Assembly (NCBI GenBank): GCA_016182605.1
Contig: JACPGE010000035.1
Location: 1 to 57,525 of the forward strand
Length of the DNA stretch: 57,525 nt
Origin: Candidatus Hydrogenedentota bacterium
GTDB taxonomy: Bacteria > Hydrogenedentota > Hydrogenedentia > Hydrogenedentales > JAEUWI01
Direction: 5' to 3'
Shown here: positions 17,161 through 26,192 of the stretch, piece by piece
Numbering within the stretch: position 1 is the stretch's first letter
Layout: each line of letters begins with the position of its first letter
The notes under the pieces: generated by a model
Seen by the model: only the letters and a program-made list of their open reading frames with translations
Databases searched by the model: none
What the model was told of the DNA's origin: nothing
Position numbers and translations under genes: made by a program

Positions 17161-17757
17161 CTATTCCTTGCCCGTCTTGGCGTCGCCCTTGGCCACGCGC
17201 GAAGCCATGATCCGCCCGATGTAACGGTGGGGATCGGTCAGCACGCGCACGTTTTCGATGGGCTTCATTTCGCCCACGCGGAAGCCCTGGCCCACCTGAA
17301 GATCGGTGAGGTCCACTTCGATGGAATCGGGCAAATCGCGCGCCGTCGATTCGATGAGGAGTTCGCGCAGGTGGTATTCGAGGACGCCGCCCGCGAGCAC
17401 GCCGGCGATGTTGCCCACGATTTTCAGCGGCACGGAGATCTGGATTTTTTCATCCAGGTCGATGCGCTGAAAGTCCACGTGCAGCACGTTGTCCCGCGAG
17501 GGGTGGCGCTGTATGGCCTTGACCATGGTGGGGCCGCTCAGCTTGTCGTCGCCGGCCACTTCCAGCTCGATCATGGCGTTGCCGCCGCGGTGGTGGGCCA
17601 TGAGCACTTCAAAGGAACGGCGGTTGAAGGAGATGGAAGCCGGTGCTTCCACGTGTCCGTAGACCACGCCCGGTATCAGACCCTGTGCCCGAACGCGGCT
17701 TGCAGGGCCCTTGCCCGTTTCCGGCCGCGCCGTCGCGGCCAATTTTTCCATCTGCAT
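17161..17757 (-). CDS. rplY: 50S ribosomal protein L25, general stress protein Ctc type
   Basis: 198 residues, ATG preceded by GGAGG at eight bases. The N-terminal ~95 residues are the L25 5S-rRNA-binding domain (ASRVRAQGLIPGVVYG; RDNVLHVDFQRID). The C-terminal domain is the TL5/CTC extension (VPLKIVGNIAGVLAGGVLEYHLRELLIE; LPDSIEVDLTDLQVGQ). Two-domain length fits Ctc rather than the short E. coli L25. Starts 17 bases after prs ends and sits upstream of pth, as in very many bacteria. Confidence 0.96.
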   Translation of the reverse strand: MQMEKLAATARPETGKGPASRVRAQGLIPGVVYGHVEAPASISFNRRSFEVLMAHHRGGNAMIELEVAGDDKLSGPTMVKAIQRHPSRDNVLHVDFQRIDLDEKIQISVPLKIVGNIAGVLAGGVLEYHLRELLIESTARDLPDSIEVDLTDLQVGQGFRVGEMKPIENVRVLTDPHRYIGRIMASRVAKGDAKTGKE

Positions 17758-17774
17758 TGTAACTAGCCTCCGAG

Positions 17775-18734
17775 TCAGTGTTTTTGCCGGAACAGGCTGC
17801 TCACCGACTCATCCTTGTGAATTCTGCGTATCGCTTCCGCAATGAGCGGAGCCAACGTCAACACCTTTATTTTGTCCACCGATGCCGCGCGTTCAGAGAG
17901 CGGAATCGAATCGCACACGAGCACTTCTTCCAGGCACGAATTGCGCAAATTGTCCAGTGCGGGGCCGCTGAAGACCGGGTGAGTCGCGCAGGCGCGCACA
18001 CTCAGCGCACCCTGCTCCATCAAGGCCTGCGCCGCCTTCACGAGCGTGCCCGCGGTATCGATCATGTCGTCGAGCAGCAGGGCGTGCATGCCCTCCACGC
18101 TGCCGATGATGTTCATCACCTCCGCCACATTCTCCTTCGGGCGCCGCTTGTCCACGATGGCCAGCGGCGCGCCCAGCCGGCCCGCGAACTCGCGCGCCCG
18201 GCCCACGCTCCCCGTGTCCGGGGAGACGACCACGCAACTGCCGTGTATGGCCTCGTTGCGCAAATGCTCTATGAAGACCACATCCGCCGCCAGGTGGTCC
18301 ACCGGTATATCGAAGAAGCCCTGCAACTGGCCGCAGTGCAAATCCACCGCCAGCACCCGGTCCGCGCCCGCGGCGGTAATCAGGTTCGCCACCAGCTTCG
18401 CCGTAATCGGCACGCGGGCCTTGTCCTTGCGGTCCTGGCGCGCATACCCGAAGTAGGGCAGCACGGCGGTGATCCGCTCGGCAGAAGCGCGCCGGGCCGC
18501 ATCGATCATAATCAACAATTCCATCAGGTGATGGTTCACCGGGGGCGAGGTGCTGTTCACCAGGAAGACATCCCGCCCGCGGATGTTGTCGCCGATTTGA
18601 ATCCGGATCTCGCCATCGCTGAAGGTGCCCACCTCCGCCTTTGCCGGCACCACATCCAGCCGCTCACACACGCCCTTCATTAGCGCGACCGAAGCCGTGC
18701 CGCTGAAGACCTTCAAGTCACTCGTGTAGGCCAC
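17775..18734 (-). CDS. prs: Ribose-phosphate pyrophosphokinase (PRPP synthetase)
   Basis: 319 residues if started at GTG 18734, with GAGAGGG about 11 bases upstream. A longer open frame reaches into the tRNA-Gln gene and is not credible. The enzyme makes PRPP from ribose-5-phosphate and ATP for purine, pyrimidine, His and Trp synthesis. Seen: LKVFSGTAS start, SDGEIRIQI, ATP-binding PYFGYARQDRK, VDLHCGQLQGFFDIPVD, SPDTGSVGRAREFA, and the PRPP loop DDMIDTAGTLVKAA. Length is that of class I enzymes. First protein gene of the minus-strand housekeeping operon, starting about 80 bases after tRNA-Gln. Confidence 0.96.
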   Translation of the reverse strand: MAYTSDLKVFSGTASVALMKGVCERLDVVPAKAEVGTFSDGEIRIQIGDNIRGRDVFLVNSTSPPVNHHLMELLIMIDAARRASAERITAVLPYFGYARQDRKDKARVPITAKLVANLITAAGADRVLAVDLHCGQLQGFFDIPVDHLAADVVFIEHLRNEAIHGSCVVVSPDTGSVGRAREFAGRLGAPLAIVDKRRPKENVAEVMNIIGSVEGMHALLLDDMIDTAGTLVKAAQALMEQGALSVRACATHPVFSGPALDNLRNSCLEEVLVCDSIPLSERAASVDKIKVLTLAPLIAEAIRRIHKDESVSSLFRQKH

Positions 18735-18811
18735 GGATACCGTTCCCTCTCGATCCGAGCTATGCGCTTCAGAGTCCGTAAACAAATTTGCCGACGGCTC
18801 CTTTTCAAAAA

Positions 18812-18887
18812 TGGCTGGGGCGGTTGGAGTCGAACCAACGCATACCGGTACCAAAAACCGGTGCCTTAACCACTTGGCTACGCCCCA
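18812..18887 (-). tRNA. tRNA-Gln (anticodon TTG)
   Basis: 76 bases on the minus strand, running from TGGGGCG to CGCCCCAGCCA with the CCA end encoded. Acceptor stem TGGGGCG/CGCCCCA, D arm around AGCCAAGTGGTTAAGGC, anticodon stem CCGGT/ACCGG with loop TTTTGGT (anticodon TTG), and T arm GTTGGTTCGACTCCAAC are all intact. It directly precedes prs, with no gene between. Confidence 0.97.
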
Positions 18888-19125
18888 TCACAGTATCAGG
18901 TACGATCACGCCCTGCCCGCATGCCGCCCAAACCAGCCCGCCTCGGTCCATCGCAAAACAGCAAGCTGAACGGCGAGGGGCTTGATGACACGGTTTTCCG
19001 CCGCAGCAGAGGATCGGGCTGCGGAAAGACTGGCGGACAGTCGGAGGAGTATAGCAACCCTATTCCGGGCAAGTCAATTTTTGCGTCCGGGCGCTTGTGG
19101 CCTAATGCCCGTTGCTGCAAGCCAC

Positions 19126-21396
19126 TTAAACGAGGCTTCGGATCTCCCCGAGCAAACGCAGGGTGTCGTCGGAGAGGCGCGTGCAGTCGGGAATGATTTC
19201 CATCCCCTTGCCACGCCGCAATTTGAGGCGCAACTGTGTCATATCCCGGGACAGGGGCAGGACCTGCTGCCCCAGCTCGACAGCCTGGTTGCCCTTACCC
19301 AGGCTCATGAGCCGGCATAGGGAGCCGTCGCAGGCGCAGATGGCGGCGCTCGCGCGGATGAGGGCGCTCCGGGGTTCGGCCACCCGCGGGCTCTCGTAGA
19401 GGATGTTTTGCAGGTGCTCGCGTGCCAATGACATCCGTTTCAAGTCGTCCAGGGGATCCCCGAGGCCCATCTGCTGCTGGAGGCGCTGAACTTCCGAGAA
19501 GTCCAGATCGTAGCGGCGGGCCATGCTGAGGTTCATCGCGATCTGGCGGCGATCGTCCTCCACCATGTCCTCTATGATGCGGTTGCGCCAGCGCGTGCAG
19601 ACGTCGGCCGGGGCGACCAGGATCACCTGGCCCTGGCCGGGGAACATTTCCAGGTGGCGTTTGCGTTCCATGGGCACCCAATTGCGGCTGCGCACGAAAT
19701 CGGTCATGTCGAAAATATGCAGGCCGGCGGGCAGCGAATCCGGCACCTCCACATTGACCGGGGTCACCTCGGCAATGTCGTTGCTGAGGATGTAACAGAG
19801 CATGTAATCGGGGCCGATCAGCCAGAATTTTTCGATGGAGGCCGCCGCGTTGCCGTGCTTGCCCCGGTGGTGCACCTGCCAGGTCAGGTTGAAATCGATG
19901 TCGGGCTGCCCGGGCTCCGCGTTCAGAAAGAGGGTTGCAAGCGCCATGAAGCGTTCCATCCGGTGGCCCAGTTCGGACCAGATGTCGCTGAAGGTCAGGA
20001 AGGGGCCGGTCAGGGAACGGATATTCGTGCCGTTCACCCAGATGGGGTCATTGTGATAGCAGAAGGCGAACCAGCCCCGGGCGCCGTTGGCGAAGGACTG
20101 GTTGAGCATCAGGCGCATCTCAGGACAGGTATACCAGTCCGGGCTGTCGGTGCCGCGCACAAAGGCGGGGGCGAGGGCCCACAACTGGCGGTCCCCCTTT
20201 GCGGTGTGGTGCTCACGCATAATCTCGCCGAAGTTCCAGGCCGACCGCGTCTTGTAATGGGCGATACCCGTGGCGGCAAAGTGCGGCGCAAACAGGGGGT
20301 AGCTGCCCGAGTTTGGGAGCATGGCCACCAGGGGGTGGGCGGGGTCTGCCTCGCGGATCTTCTCTTGGGCCCTCAGATGCATCTGGAATTCGTGATCTTG
20401 TGGATTGGCCGTAACCGACCATGCCAAGAGCGACGGGCTGTCCACAAAGGGCTTAATGTACTGGTCGATCCAGTGCTGGCCCCGTTCCCGGAAGCGCTCC
20501 AGCGGCCAATTGTGCATGGCTACGACGCGCAACCCGAAGGAGTCCGCCATGCTGAGGAGTTCTTTGCCTTCTTCGGCGTTCAGTTCGTGCAACTCTTCCA
20601 CCGCCACACAGTTGTGGTGATGGCGGGCCACATCTTCGAAAGCCAGGCGCCAATAATCGCGCGTGGAGATATCCATCACACTCGCCATGCGTTTCGCCGA
20701 GCCCGCTTTCATGAACACGCCCATAGGGAACATGTTGGCGAGGGGGGAGCGGGGGGGCTGCGCGGCGATGTTTTCGGCGGAGGTGCGGTAGAATTTTCGC
20801 AGCGCTTCCTGCTCGCCGGCGCTCAGCTCGCGGAAGCGCAGTGTGTGGATTTCCAGTTCCGATTCTTTCATTTCGGTCGAATAGAGCCGGATGGTGATCG
20901 CGGAGATCTGCCCGGGCTGCCCGTTATGCGGCAGGAGGCGCGAGACGGTCAGTATTTCTTCGCCCACGGAAGAAGGGAGCCAAGTGAAGCCCGAACCGCC
21001 CGGGTAGTACCAGCACACGGCAGGGCGGCACTCGGGCGCGGTGCAGCGGTAGGTGAGTTCGAGCACGGGATAGCGGCTCACATCGACGGGGAATTGTGCT
21101 TCCGCGTTGTTGCGGGAACTCAGCGGCGCCCAATAATGGGGTTCATCGACGGAGAGCGCGTGGATGTGGCGCACATCCTCAAAATCCCCGCGCAATACCG
21201 CCACCCCGTCGCGCTCTTCCACCATGGCGGGCACGTTCAGCCAGGCTTTCTCGCCCGGCTCATCTTCGAGCTTCCAGCTTTTGATCTGGCTGCCGCTGAA
21301 CTCCAGGCGGGGCACCTCTTCCCGGATACCTTCGTCCAGGGCGTATACCAGCGACTTCAGGAGCCCGGCGTAGCGATGGACCACTTTTGTACTCAC
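19126..21396 (-). CDS. Glycoside-hydrolase-like protein of unknown specificity
   Basis: 756 residues from GTG 21396; the ribosome binding site is weak. No signal peptide was seen. Residues ~30-200 resemble a beta-sandwich carbohydrate-binding segment (VLELTYRCTAPECRPAVCWYYPGGSGF). Residues ~240-530 read like a TIM barrel (RLAFEDVARHHHNCVAVEEL; GLRVVAMHNWPLERF; LLAWSVTANPQDHEFQM; GARGWFAFCYHNDPIW). The C-terminal ~150 residues are helical (DLDFSEVQRLQQQMGLGD). The barrel layout suggests a glycosidase or related domain, but I cannot place catalytic residues or a named family. It lies 33 bases downstream of the lipoprotein gene on the same strand and probably shares its transcript. Confidence 0.7.
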   Translation of the reverse strand: MSTKVVHRYAGLLKSLVYALDEGIREEVPRLEFSGSQIKSWKLEDEPGEKAWLNVPAMVEERDGVAVLRGDFEDVRHIHALSVDEPHYWAPLSSRNNAEAQFPVDVSRYPVLELTYRCTAPECRPAVCWYYPGGSGFTWLPSSVGEEILTVSRLLPHNGQPGQISAITIRLYSTEMKESELEIHTLRFRELSAGEQEALRKFYRTSAENIAAQPPRSPLANMFPMGVFMKAGSAKRMASVMDISTRDYWRLAFEDVARHHHNCVAVEELHELNAEEGKELLSMADSFGLRVVAMHNWPLERFRERGQHWIDQYIKPFVDSPSLLAWSVTANPQDHEFQMHLRAQEKIREADPAHPLVAMLPNSGSYPLFAPHFAATGIAHYKTRSAWNFGEIMREHHTAKGDRQLWALAPAFVRGTDSPDWYTCPEMRLMLNQSFANGARGWFAFCYHNDPIWVNGTNIRSLTGPFLTFSDIWSELGHRMERFMALATLFLNAEPGQPDIDFNLTWQVHHRGKHGNAAASIEKFWLIGPDYMLCYILSNDIAEVTPVNVEVPDSLPAGLHIFDMTDFVRSRNWVPMERKRHLEMFPGQGQVILVAPADVCTRWRNRIIEDMVEDDRRQIAMNLSMARRYDLDFSEVQRLQQQMGLGDPLDDLKRMSLAREHLQNILYESPRVAEPRSALIRASAAICACDGSLCRLMSLGKGNQAVELGQQVLPLSRDMTQLRLKLRRGKGMEIIPDCTRLSDDTLRLLGEIRSLV

Positions 21397-21429
21397 GTTA
21401 GCGTTTCCGATCTCGAAGGCATTCCGGCC

Positions 21430-22482
21430 TCACTGCGGGAGAACCGGCAAGGCAGCCGGGGCGTCACTCAATTTTAGTGCGGGGGCAATCGTCACCTCTT
21501 CTCCGCCCGGCGCACGGACCGCGGCGACTACCGCAGCGGTTATCCCTGTTCCCATGTCGTCCACGGAACCATTGATATAGCCGCGCCGAATACCTTCCAG
21601 GGTGGAGGGGGAGAGGCCCGTGCAGACCAGCCGGACCCCGCCCAGCCGGCCGGCGGCATCAAGCCCTTCCACCAGCGCCTCGGTCTGGTAGGCTTCCAAG
21701 GCGACCAGGCACGCCACCTCGGGGCGCTTCTTCGCCATCTCCGTCACGAGGGCAATCAGCCGGGATGGGTCGCCGCCGTCTTCCACAATCTCGTAGATAT
21801 CATTGCCCGTGCGGCTCAATTGTTCCCGCAAACCCTCAAGGCGTTGGGCCGTGGCGGGGGCCTTGTGCCGGCGGCAATACACGACTATCCGCAGCATGGG
21901 CGGAATGCAGCCCTGCACCAGCGTGCCCGCGGCTTTCCCGGCCTCCACGTGGGCAGGGCCAACATAGCGGACGCGATCTAGGCCGGGCAGGGGATCCACC
22001 AGGGCGATGCGTTGTGCAGTGGCAGGCAGCAGGCTGAGCGCATCGGGGGCTATCGCATCCGCCATCAAAATGATGGAAGTTACCCCAGAGGCGGCAATTT
22101 CACGCAGCTTGCCGGCGCCGCCCCCGGCAATCAGGTCGAGCGTGGCCTGTTCAAACGCGATGCCCTCCGCTTGCATCGCCGTGGCGAGGGCCTCCGCCAT
22201 GGCGGCGCGTGTTGGCGTGGTTTCTCCCAGTAGCAGCGCCACCTTCGGCGTGTTCACCGTGAGCGGCGCTGCTGATGGCGGGGTGGCATCCGTGTTTACC
22301 GGCTCCACACGCTCTATGCTCACCGGGGCTTCCGGCGCGGCAAGGGGCGCCTCCGCAGGGCTGTCCGCACTGTCTGCCGCGGGGGGCGCCGTGGGCTCCT
22401 CCATTTTGGGGGCGCCGCATGAGGAGAGCCAGGTTGCGGCAACAAGCAGGAAACAGGCGGCGCTCAATCGGCAAGACGGCAT
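21430..22482 (-). CDS. Lipoprotein resembling periplasmic sugar-binding proteins
   Basis: 350 residues from ATG 22482, with AAGGAG eight bases before. The N-terminus has a lipobox (VAATWLSSC), then a Pro/Ala-rich linker (APPAADSADSPAEAP). From about residue 80 it follows the type 1 periplasmic binding fold (VALLLGETTPTRAAMAEAL; GVTSIILMADAIAPDAL; RIALVDPLPG; RRHKAPATAQRLEGLREQL; VACLVALEAYQTEALVEGLDAAG), ending YINGSVDDMGTGITAAVVAAV. A membrane-tethered solute receptor is likely. There is no ABC permease or ATPase nearby, so it may work with the downstream glycosidase-like gene or as a sensor. Promoter at 22557-22585. Confidence 0.8.
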   Translation of the reverse strand: MPSCRLSAACFLLVAATWLSSCGAPKMEEPTAPPAADSADSPAEAPLAAPEAPVSIERVEPVNTDATPPSAAPLTVNTPKVALLLGETTPTRAAMAEALATAMQAEGIAFEQATLDLIAGGGAGKLREIAASGVTSIILMADAIAPDALSLLPATAQRIALVDPLPGLDRVRYVGPAHVEAGKAAGTLVQGCIPPMLRIVVYCRRHKAPATAQRLEGLREQLSRTGNDIYEIVEDGGDPSRLIALVTEMAKKRPEVACLVALEAYQTEALVEGLDAAGRLGGVRLVCTGLSPSTLEGIRRGYINGSVDDMGTGITAAVVAAVRAPGGEEVTIAPALKLSDAPAALPVLPQ

Positions 22483-22556
22483 GACGGGCTCCTTCGTGGC
22501 GTACGGCGACCGGCGCCATTTTGGCTTCACCGGCCCTTCTTTTAGCTTGAGCGTTA

Positions 22557-22585
22557 AGTATAGTCTTCCCGGGAAGCAGTTCCAA
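22557..22585 (-). promoter_or_regulatory. Sigma-70-type promoter with palindromic spacer
   Basis: On the minus strand: TTGGAA, 17-base spacer, TATACT. The spacer contains the palindrome TTCCCGGGAA (22566-22575), suitable for a repressor dimer. Start of transcription would be near 22550, about 68 bases before the lipoprotein ATG. Confidence 0.6.
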
Positions 22586-22607
22586 GTGATATGGGGGAGG
22601 TATTAAG

Positions 22608-22713
22608 CCGGATAAATCACGGGCTGTCTGTTATTTCCGGATCCAAGGTTTGGGCAACAACAAGTGTGAGTGAGAGTTATGGCTCCGTCGGCTGGAGCCC
22701 GTGATTTATCCGG
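22608..22713. repeat. Perfect 18-bp inverted repeat (hairpin element)
   Basis: Left arm 22608-22625 (CCGGATAAATCACGGGCT) is the exact reverse complement of 22696-22713. The arms enclose about 70 bases. It lies within a 543-base intergenic stretch (22483-23025) that otherwise holds only a promoter and one small frame. It may be a miniature mobile element or a transcript-end structure. Confidence 0.75.
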
Positions 22714-22839
22714 GTTAAACTGTATCCAGGCGTCAGGCTTTGTTACGATTGTGCAGTCGCGGGCCTGCCTGCGGCGCCGGTTTGCGGTGGAGCGGGGGAT
22801 GAAGAGATGCCAACTACGGAATAGAGAGGCGCGGATTTG

Positions 22840-23016
22840 ATGGAAGTTTACGGCGGTGTTCTTGAATCCCAAGGGGACAGTGGCGTGTGCCGCGCCCATT
22901 TCTCCCTGCTTTCCCGGCCCCGGGAAGCATCCACCTCGATAGATGCTTTCCTCGAAGCCAAGATCGGCATTGTGGAAAACTTCGTCAGCGCAAAGGCCGC
23001 CCTCTTCAACGGGTGA
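22840..23016 (+). CDS. Possible 58-residue small protein or gene fragment
   Basis: ATG 22840 with GAGAGG about a dozen bases upstream, stop TGA 23014-23016, only ten bases from the end of the convergent CotH gene. The C-terminal half, STSIDAFLEAKIGIVENF, is regular and helix-like, unlike a random GC-rich frame. It could be a true small protein or the surviving tail of a larger gene. I recognise no family. Confidence 0.3.
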   Translation: MEVYGGVLESQGDSGVCRAHFSLLSRPREASTSIDAFLEAKIGIVENFVSAKAALFNG

Positions 23017-23025
23017 GCGGCGCCG

Positions 23026-24675
23026 TCACGGCGCGGGCGGCCGCAGATCGTCTATGTGGGCATCCATCCAGGCCGCGCGATCCCGTATCCATGCGCGCAA
23101 TTGCGCCACCTCGCCCGCGTGGGTCGCGGGCTGGGGCCGCGTATGGGTTACGAAGATGTTTGCCCCCAGGATGTTCCAGCGCAGGAAATTCCGCGCCGGC
23201 CCGGTCTTCATGTCGGCCACCAGCGCGTCGATCACGGAATCCACGTATTCGTCGGCCAGCACCCCGTTCCGCAGCTCCTGCCAGCGCGCCACATAGCGGG
23301 CTGCGAAAGCGGGATCTTCGAGCAGCCGGGGCGGCCAGGCGCGGCCGGAGAGCGCGGGCAGGATGAAGCCACGCGGCGATTCATAGCCCCCAAAAGAGAT
23401 GTTGCCAAAGGCCAGGTCGAAATCCCATTGCGGCCCCACGGTGATGGGCTCCTCGCGCCGCTTGTACATGTAGGCGCTGGTCTTGAAGGCATCGGTGTTC
23501 TTGGTCCATTCCTGCACCAGCATGTAATCGATCATGGCATCCACGTGGATATGTGCGGCATATCCCGTCTCGGGATCGCCGAAGCCAGAGCGGAAAAGAG
23601 CCAGATCGAAGCTGCGAATGTAGTCGATGATGTAGCGCTGCTGCTCCAGGGTGATGTCGTCCGCATCGGGATACTCGATCACGTAGAACTGACCGCCCGC
23701 GAGGAACCAGTTGTCGCCTTCGTCCAGTTGATCGAAGGTGCGCACCTGAAGGATATAGCCGCCGGTGATGGCCGGGAGCCCGGTGTCGTCCCCTTCCAGC
23801 CGCTGCACGGGCACGCGGTCCGATCCGCGCTTGAGCGTTTCCATCAGCATGTAGAGCCCCTCGTAGGTCTCGGAAATGGGCCCGGTGGCGCCGCGATCGT
23901 TGAGGTATACGTCGCAATAACGGGTGCGCGCCGCGTAGTGGCCCATGTCCCGGCTCAGCGTGTAGACCAGCGGATTCCGCATCAGCGATTTGTCCACGTA
24001 GACCCCTTGCAGGATCCAGTCCTCGTCTTCTGGCAGGCCGAGCCATTCGACCTCCTCATCCTCGCCATCCGCATCGGTCGTTTCGAAGCGCCACTGCTTC
24101 TTGGGGGCAAGCTGGGAGAAGCTGCCGCGCCGCTCGATGCCGATGTGGCCATCGTAGGCATAGGGGCCCGTGCCCGCCGCGCCCGAGGGCATGCGCGCTT
24201 CCTGCAACAGCGCGCGCGCCGGTATGCGAGGATCGTCGGGAATCTCCCGGCCTTCGGTATCGATGACAAAGGCGGGGAGATCGGTGCGCGACAAGAGGTC
24301 TTCGCTTGCAATCGAGTCCCGCACCTTGCCCTCCTCCTCCCACCATAGCCACCCGTTGGCGCCTTTGCGCACAAGCAGCATATCGGAGGTGCGCTCCACA
24401 CGCGATTCTCCCTCCCCCAACACGCCGTGGAAGTAGAAGCGGCCCGTCCGCGGCAGGGAAAGGGCCCGATAGGCCCCGGGGGCAATGGGTTCGGAGAGCA
24501 CGTTTTCCCCGGCCTGCGCGGCCACTGGCGTGGCGCCGGCGGCCACATGAAACAGCGTGTCACCCGTCAGATTGATCACGCTCACCTGCTGCGACATGGG
24601 CTCCATGGCGCATCCGTGCAGCAGGCCGAAGGAAAGCACACACAACGCCACCAGAGGACACTTCGTTCCAAACAT
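23026..24675 (-). CDS. CotH-kinase-family lipoprotein
   Basis: 549 residues. Lipobox FGLLHGC near residue 22 indicates a membrane-anchored exported protein. The CotH kinase fold is recognisable: GIERRGSFSQLAPKKQWRFE (the RG-S motif), LMRNPLVYTLSRDMGHYAAR, CDVYLNDRG, YEGLYMLMETLKRG, and the active-site-like WDFDLAFGN near residue 420. In Bacillus CotH the family phosphorylates spore coat proteins with ATP; in other bacteria exported relatives have unknown targets. DMGHYAARTRYCDVYLN and DYMLVQEWTKNTDAF support a complete domain. It stands alone, converging on the small frame at 22840. AGGAT lies just before the ATG. Confidence 0.88.
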   Translation of the reverse strand: MFGTKCPLVALCVLSFGLLHGCAMEPMSQQVSVINLTGDTLFHVAAGATPVAAQAGENVLSEPIAPGAYRALSLPRTGRFYFHGVLGEGESRVERTSDMLLVRKGANGWLWWEEEGKVRDSIASEDLLSRTDLPAFVIDTEGREIPDDPRIPARALLQEARMPSGAAGTGPYAYDGHIGIERRGSFSQLAPKKQWRFETTDADGEDEEVEWLGLPEDEDWILQGVYVDKSLMRNPLVYTLSRDMGHYAARTRYCDVYLNDRGATGPISETYEGLYMLMETLKRGSDRVPVQRLEGDDTGLPAITGGYILQVRTFDQLDEGDNWFLAGGQFYVIEYPDADDITLEQQRYIIDYIRSFDLALFRSGFGDPETGYAAHIHVDAMIDYMLVQEWTKNTDAFKTSAYMYKRREEPITVGPQWDFDLAFGNISFGGYESPRGFILPALSGRAWPPRLLEDPAFAARYVARWQELRNGVLADEYVDSVIDALVADMKTGPARNFLRWNILGANIFVTHTRPQPATHAGEVAQLRAWIRDRAAWMDAHIDDLRPPAP

Positions 24676-24725
24676 TTTTTCATCCTGTTTGTGGTATTTC
24701 GCCGATTAAGATCCTGCATGACTGC

Positions 24726-26051
24726 TCAGGGTTGCAGATTGCCGGAGGGTGGATCCTTGACTTCGTTGACGAGCGCCTTGTCGACGCGCCGTTCGTCCAT
24801 ATCCATGACTTCGAAGCGCAACCGGCCACAGACAAAGCGATCCCCCGCGACCGGGATCCGGCCAAGACTCGCCATGATGAAGCCTCCGAGCGTCTTGAAA
24901 TTGGCATCCAGATCCGCCGTAAGCGGGTGGCCGGGAAACAGCACCTGCACTTCTTCGATGGGGAGGCTGCCATTGAGCAGGTAGGAGCCATCCTCGCGCC
25001 GCACCACGCCGGGCTCTTCGTCATCGCCTGCCTCGGGCATGCTTCCCACGATGCTCTCAAAGAGATCGTTCAGCGTCACAATGCCCTGGACCCCGCCAAA
25101 CTCGTCCTGCACGATGGCGATGTGCACGCCGGAAGCCTTGAACTGACGCAGGAGGCTCAGGGCCCGGGCCGTATCGGGTACATGAAGGGGCTGGGTCATG
25201 AATACGGTGAGATCGACTTGCTCCGAGTTGGAGACGGGCTCCAGGATGTCGCGCAGATGGACCACGCCCAGCACATTGTCGATGCCGTCTGCGCACACCG
25301 GATAGCGGGAATGGCCGTTCTCCTCGATAATCCCGAGCAGTTCCGCGCGGGAAGCGATTGGGGGAAGGCTGACGAGGTCGCGGCGCGGCGTCATCAGCGC
25401 GCTTATCCGGCGATCGTCGAGATGCAAGAGGCGGATGAGCATATCCTGTTCTTCCCCGCTCAATACACCGGCCTTCGCGCCGTGACGGATCATCATGCGG
25501 ATGTCCTCTTCGGTCACATCCCCCTCGTCGGATTGTTTCAGCGGCAGGAGCAGAAGGAAGAGGCTGGTTGTGCCCGACAGCACACTCACCAGCGGCGAGG
25601 CGGCAAGGGAGAGGGCGCGCATGGGCCCGGCGGTCAGGCGGCTGATGGCCTCCGGGTTGGACAGGGCCAGGCGTTTGGGGGCAAGTTCGCCCAGCGTGAG
25701 TGAAAGATACGTGATCAGGAGCACGACAATGCCGAGGGCGATGTTTTCCCGGTACGCATCGGGCAGGCCGGCTTTTTGAAGGAGTTCGGCGAGCGGCACC
25801 GCGAATCGTGCGCCCCCGAAGACGCCCGCGAGCGTGCCAATAAGGGTGATGCCCACCTGCACGGTGGAGAGAAAGCGGTTTGGATCCTCGAGCAGGCGCA
25901 GCACATTTGCGGCGCGATGGTCACCCGCGGCGGCGAGTTGTTCCAGGCGGGATCGCCGCGCGGAGACCACGGCTATTTCGGACATGGCAAAGATGCCGTT
26001 GCCCAGGATGAGCACTACGAGGAGAATCAATTCCCAAAAAATCTGCGGCAC
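24726..26051 (-). CDS. CNNM/CBS/CorC-type membrane transporter (hemolysin family)
   Basis: 441 residues from GTG 26051, preceded by AGAGGAG. Order: DUF21/CNNM membrane domain (~1-190) with LILLVVLILGNGIFAMSEIAVVSARRSRLEQL and the conserved TLGELAPKRLAL; a CBS pair (~205-325) with MTPRRDLVSLP, HSRYPVC, GVVHLRDIL and AIVQDEFGGVQGIVTLNDLFE; a C-terminal CorC_HlyC domain (GSYLLNGSLPIEEV ... GDRFVCGRLRFEVMDMDERRV). These proteins export Mg2+ or related cations, or modulate efflux; the old name hemolysin is not functional evidence. It follows no obvious partner. Confidence 0.93.
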   Translation of the reverse strand: MPQIFWELILLVVLILGNGIFAMSEIAVVSARRSRLEQLAAAGDHRAANVLRLLEDPNRFLSTVQVGITLIGTLAGVFGGARFAVPLAELLQKAGLPDAYRENIALGIVVLLITYLSLTLGELAPKRLALSNPEAISRLTAGPMRALSLAASPLVSVLSGTTSLFLLLLPLKQSDEGDVTEEDIRMMIRHGAKAGVLSGEEQDMLIRLLHLDDRRISALMTPRRDLVSLPPIASRAELLGIIEENGHSRYPVCADGIDNVLGVVHLRDILEPVSNSEQVDLTVFMTQPLHVPDTARALSLLRQFKASGVHIAIVQDEFGGVQGIVTLNDLFESIVGSMPEAGDDEEPGVVRREDGSYLLNGSLPIEEVQVLFPGHPLTADLDANFKTLGGFIMASLGRIPVAGDRFVCGRLRFEVMDMDERRVDKALVNEVKDPPSGNLQP

Positions 26052-26192
26052 GAAAGGGACTCCTCTTTGGTTTTTTTCGGGAACAAACGGTCATCGGCGG
26101 CGCGGCGCGCCACGACAAAAAGACCGGCGGCCCCGGATGTACTGGCCTGGCCAGTGCAGCACGGATGCCGCCGGAAACTGTAGCATAATCGG

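Noticed and set aside
18735-18854. Longer prs start
   Set aside because: The extension reads into tRNA-Gln and lacks similarity; GTG 18734 has a ribosome binding site and gives the normal length.
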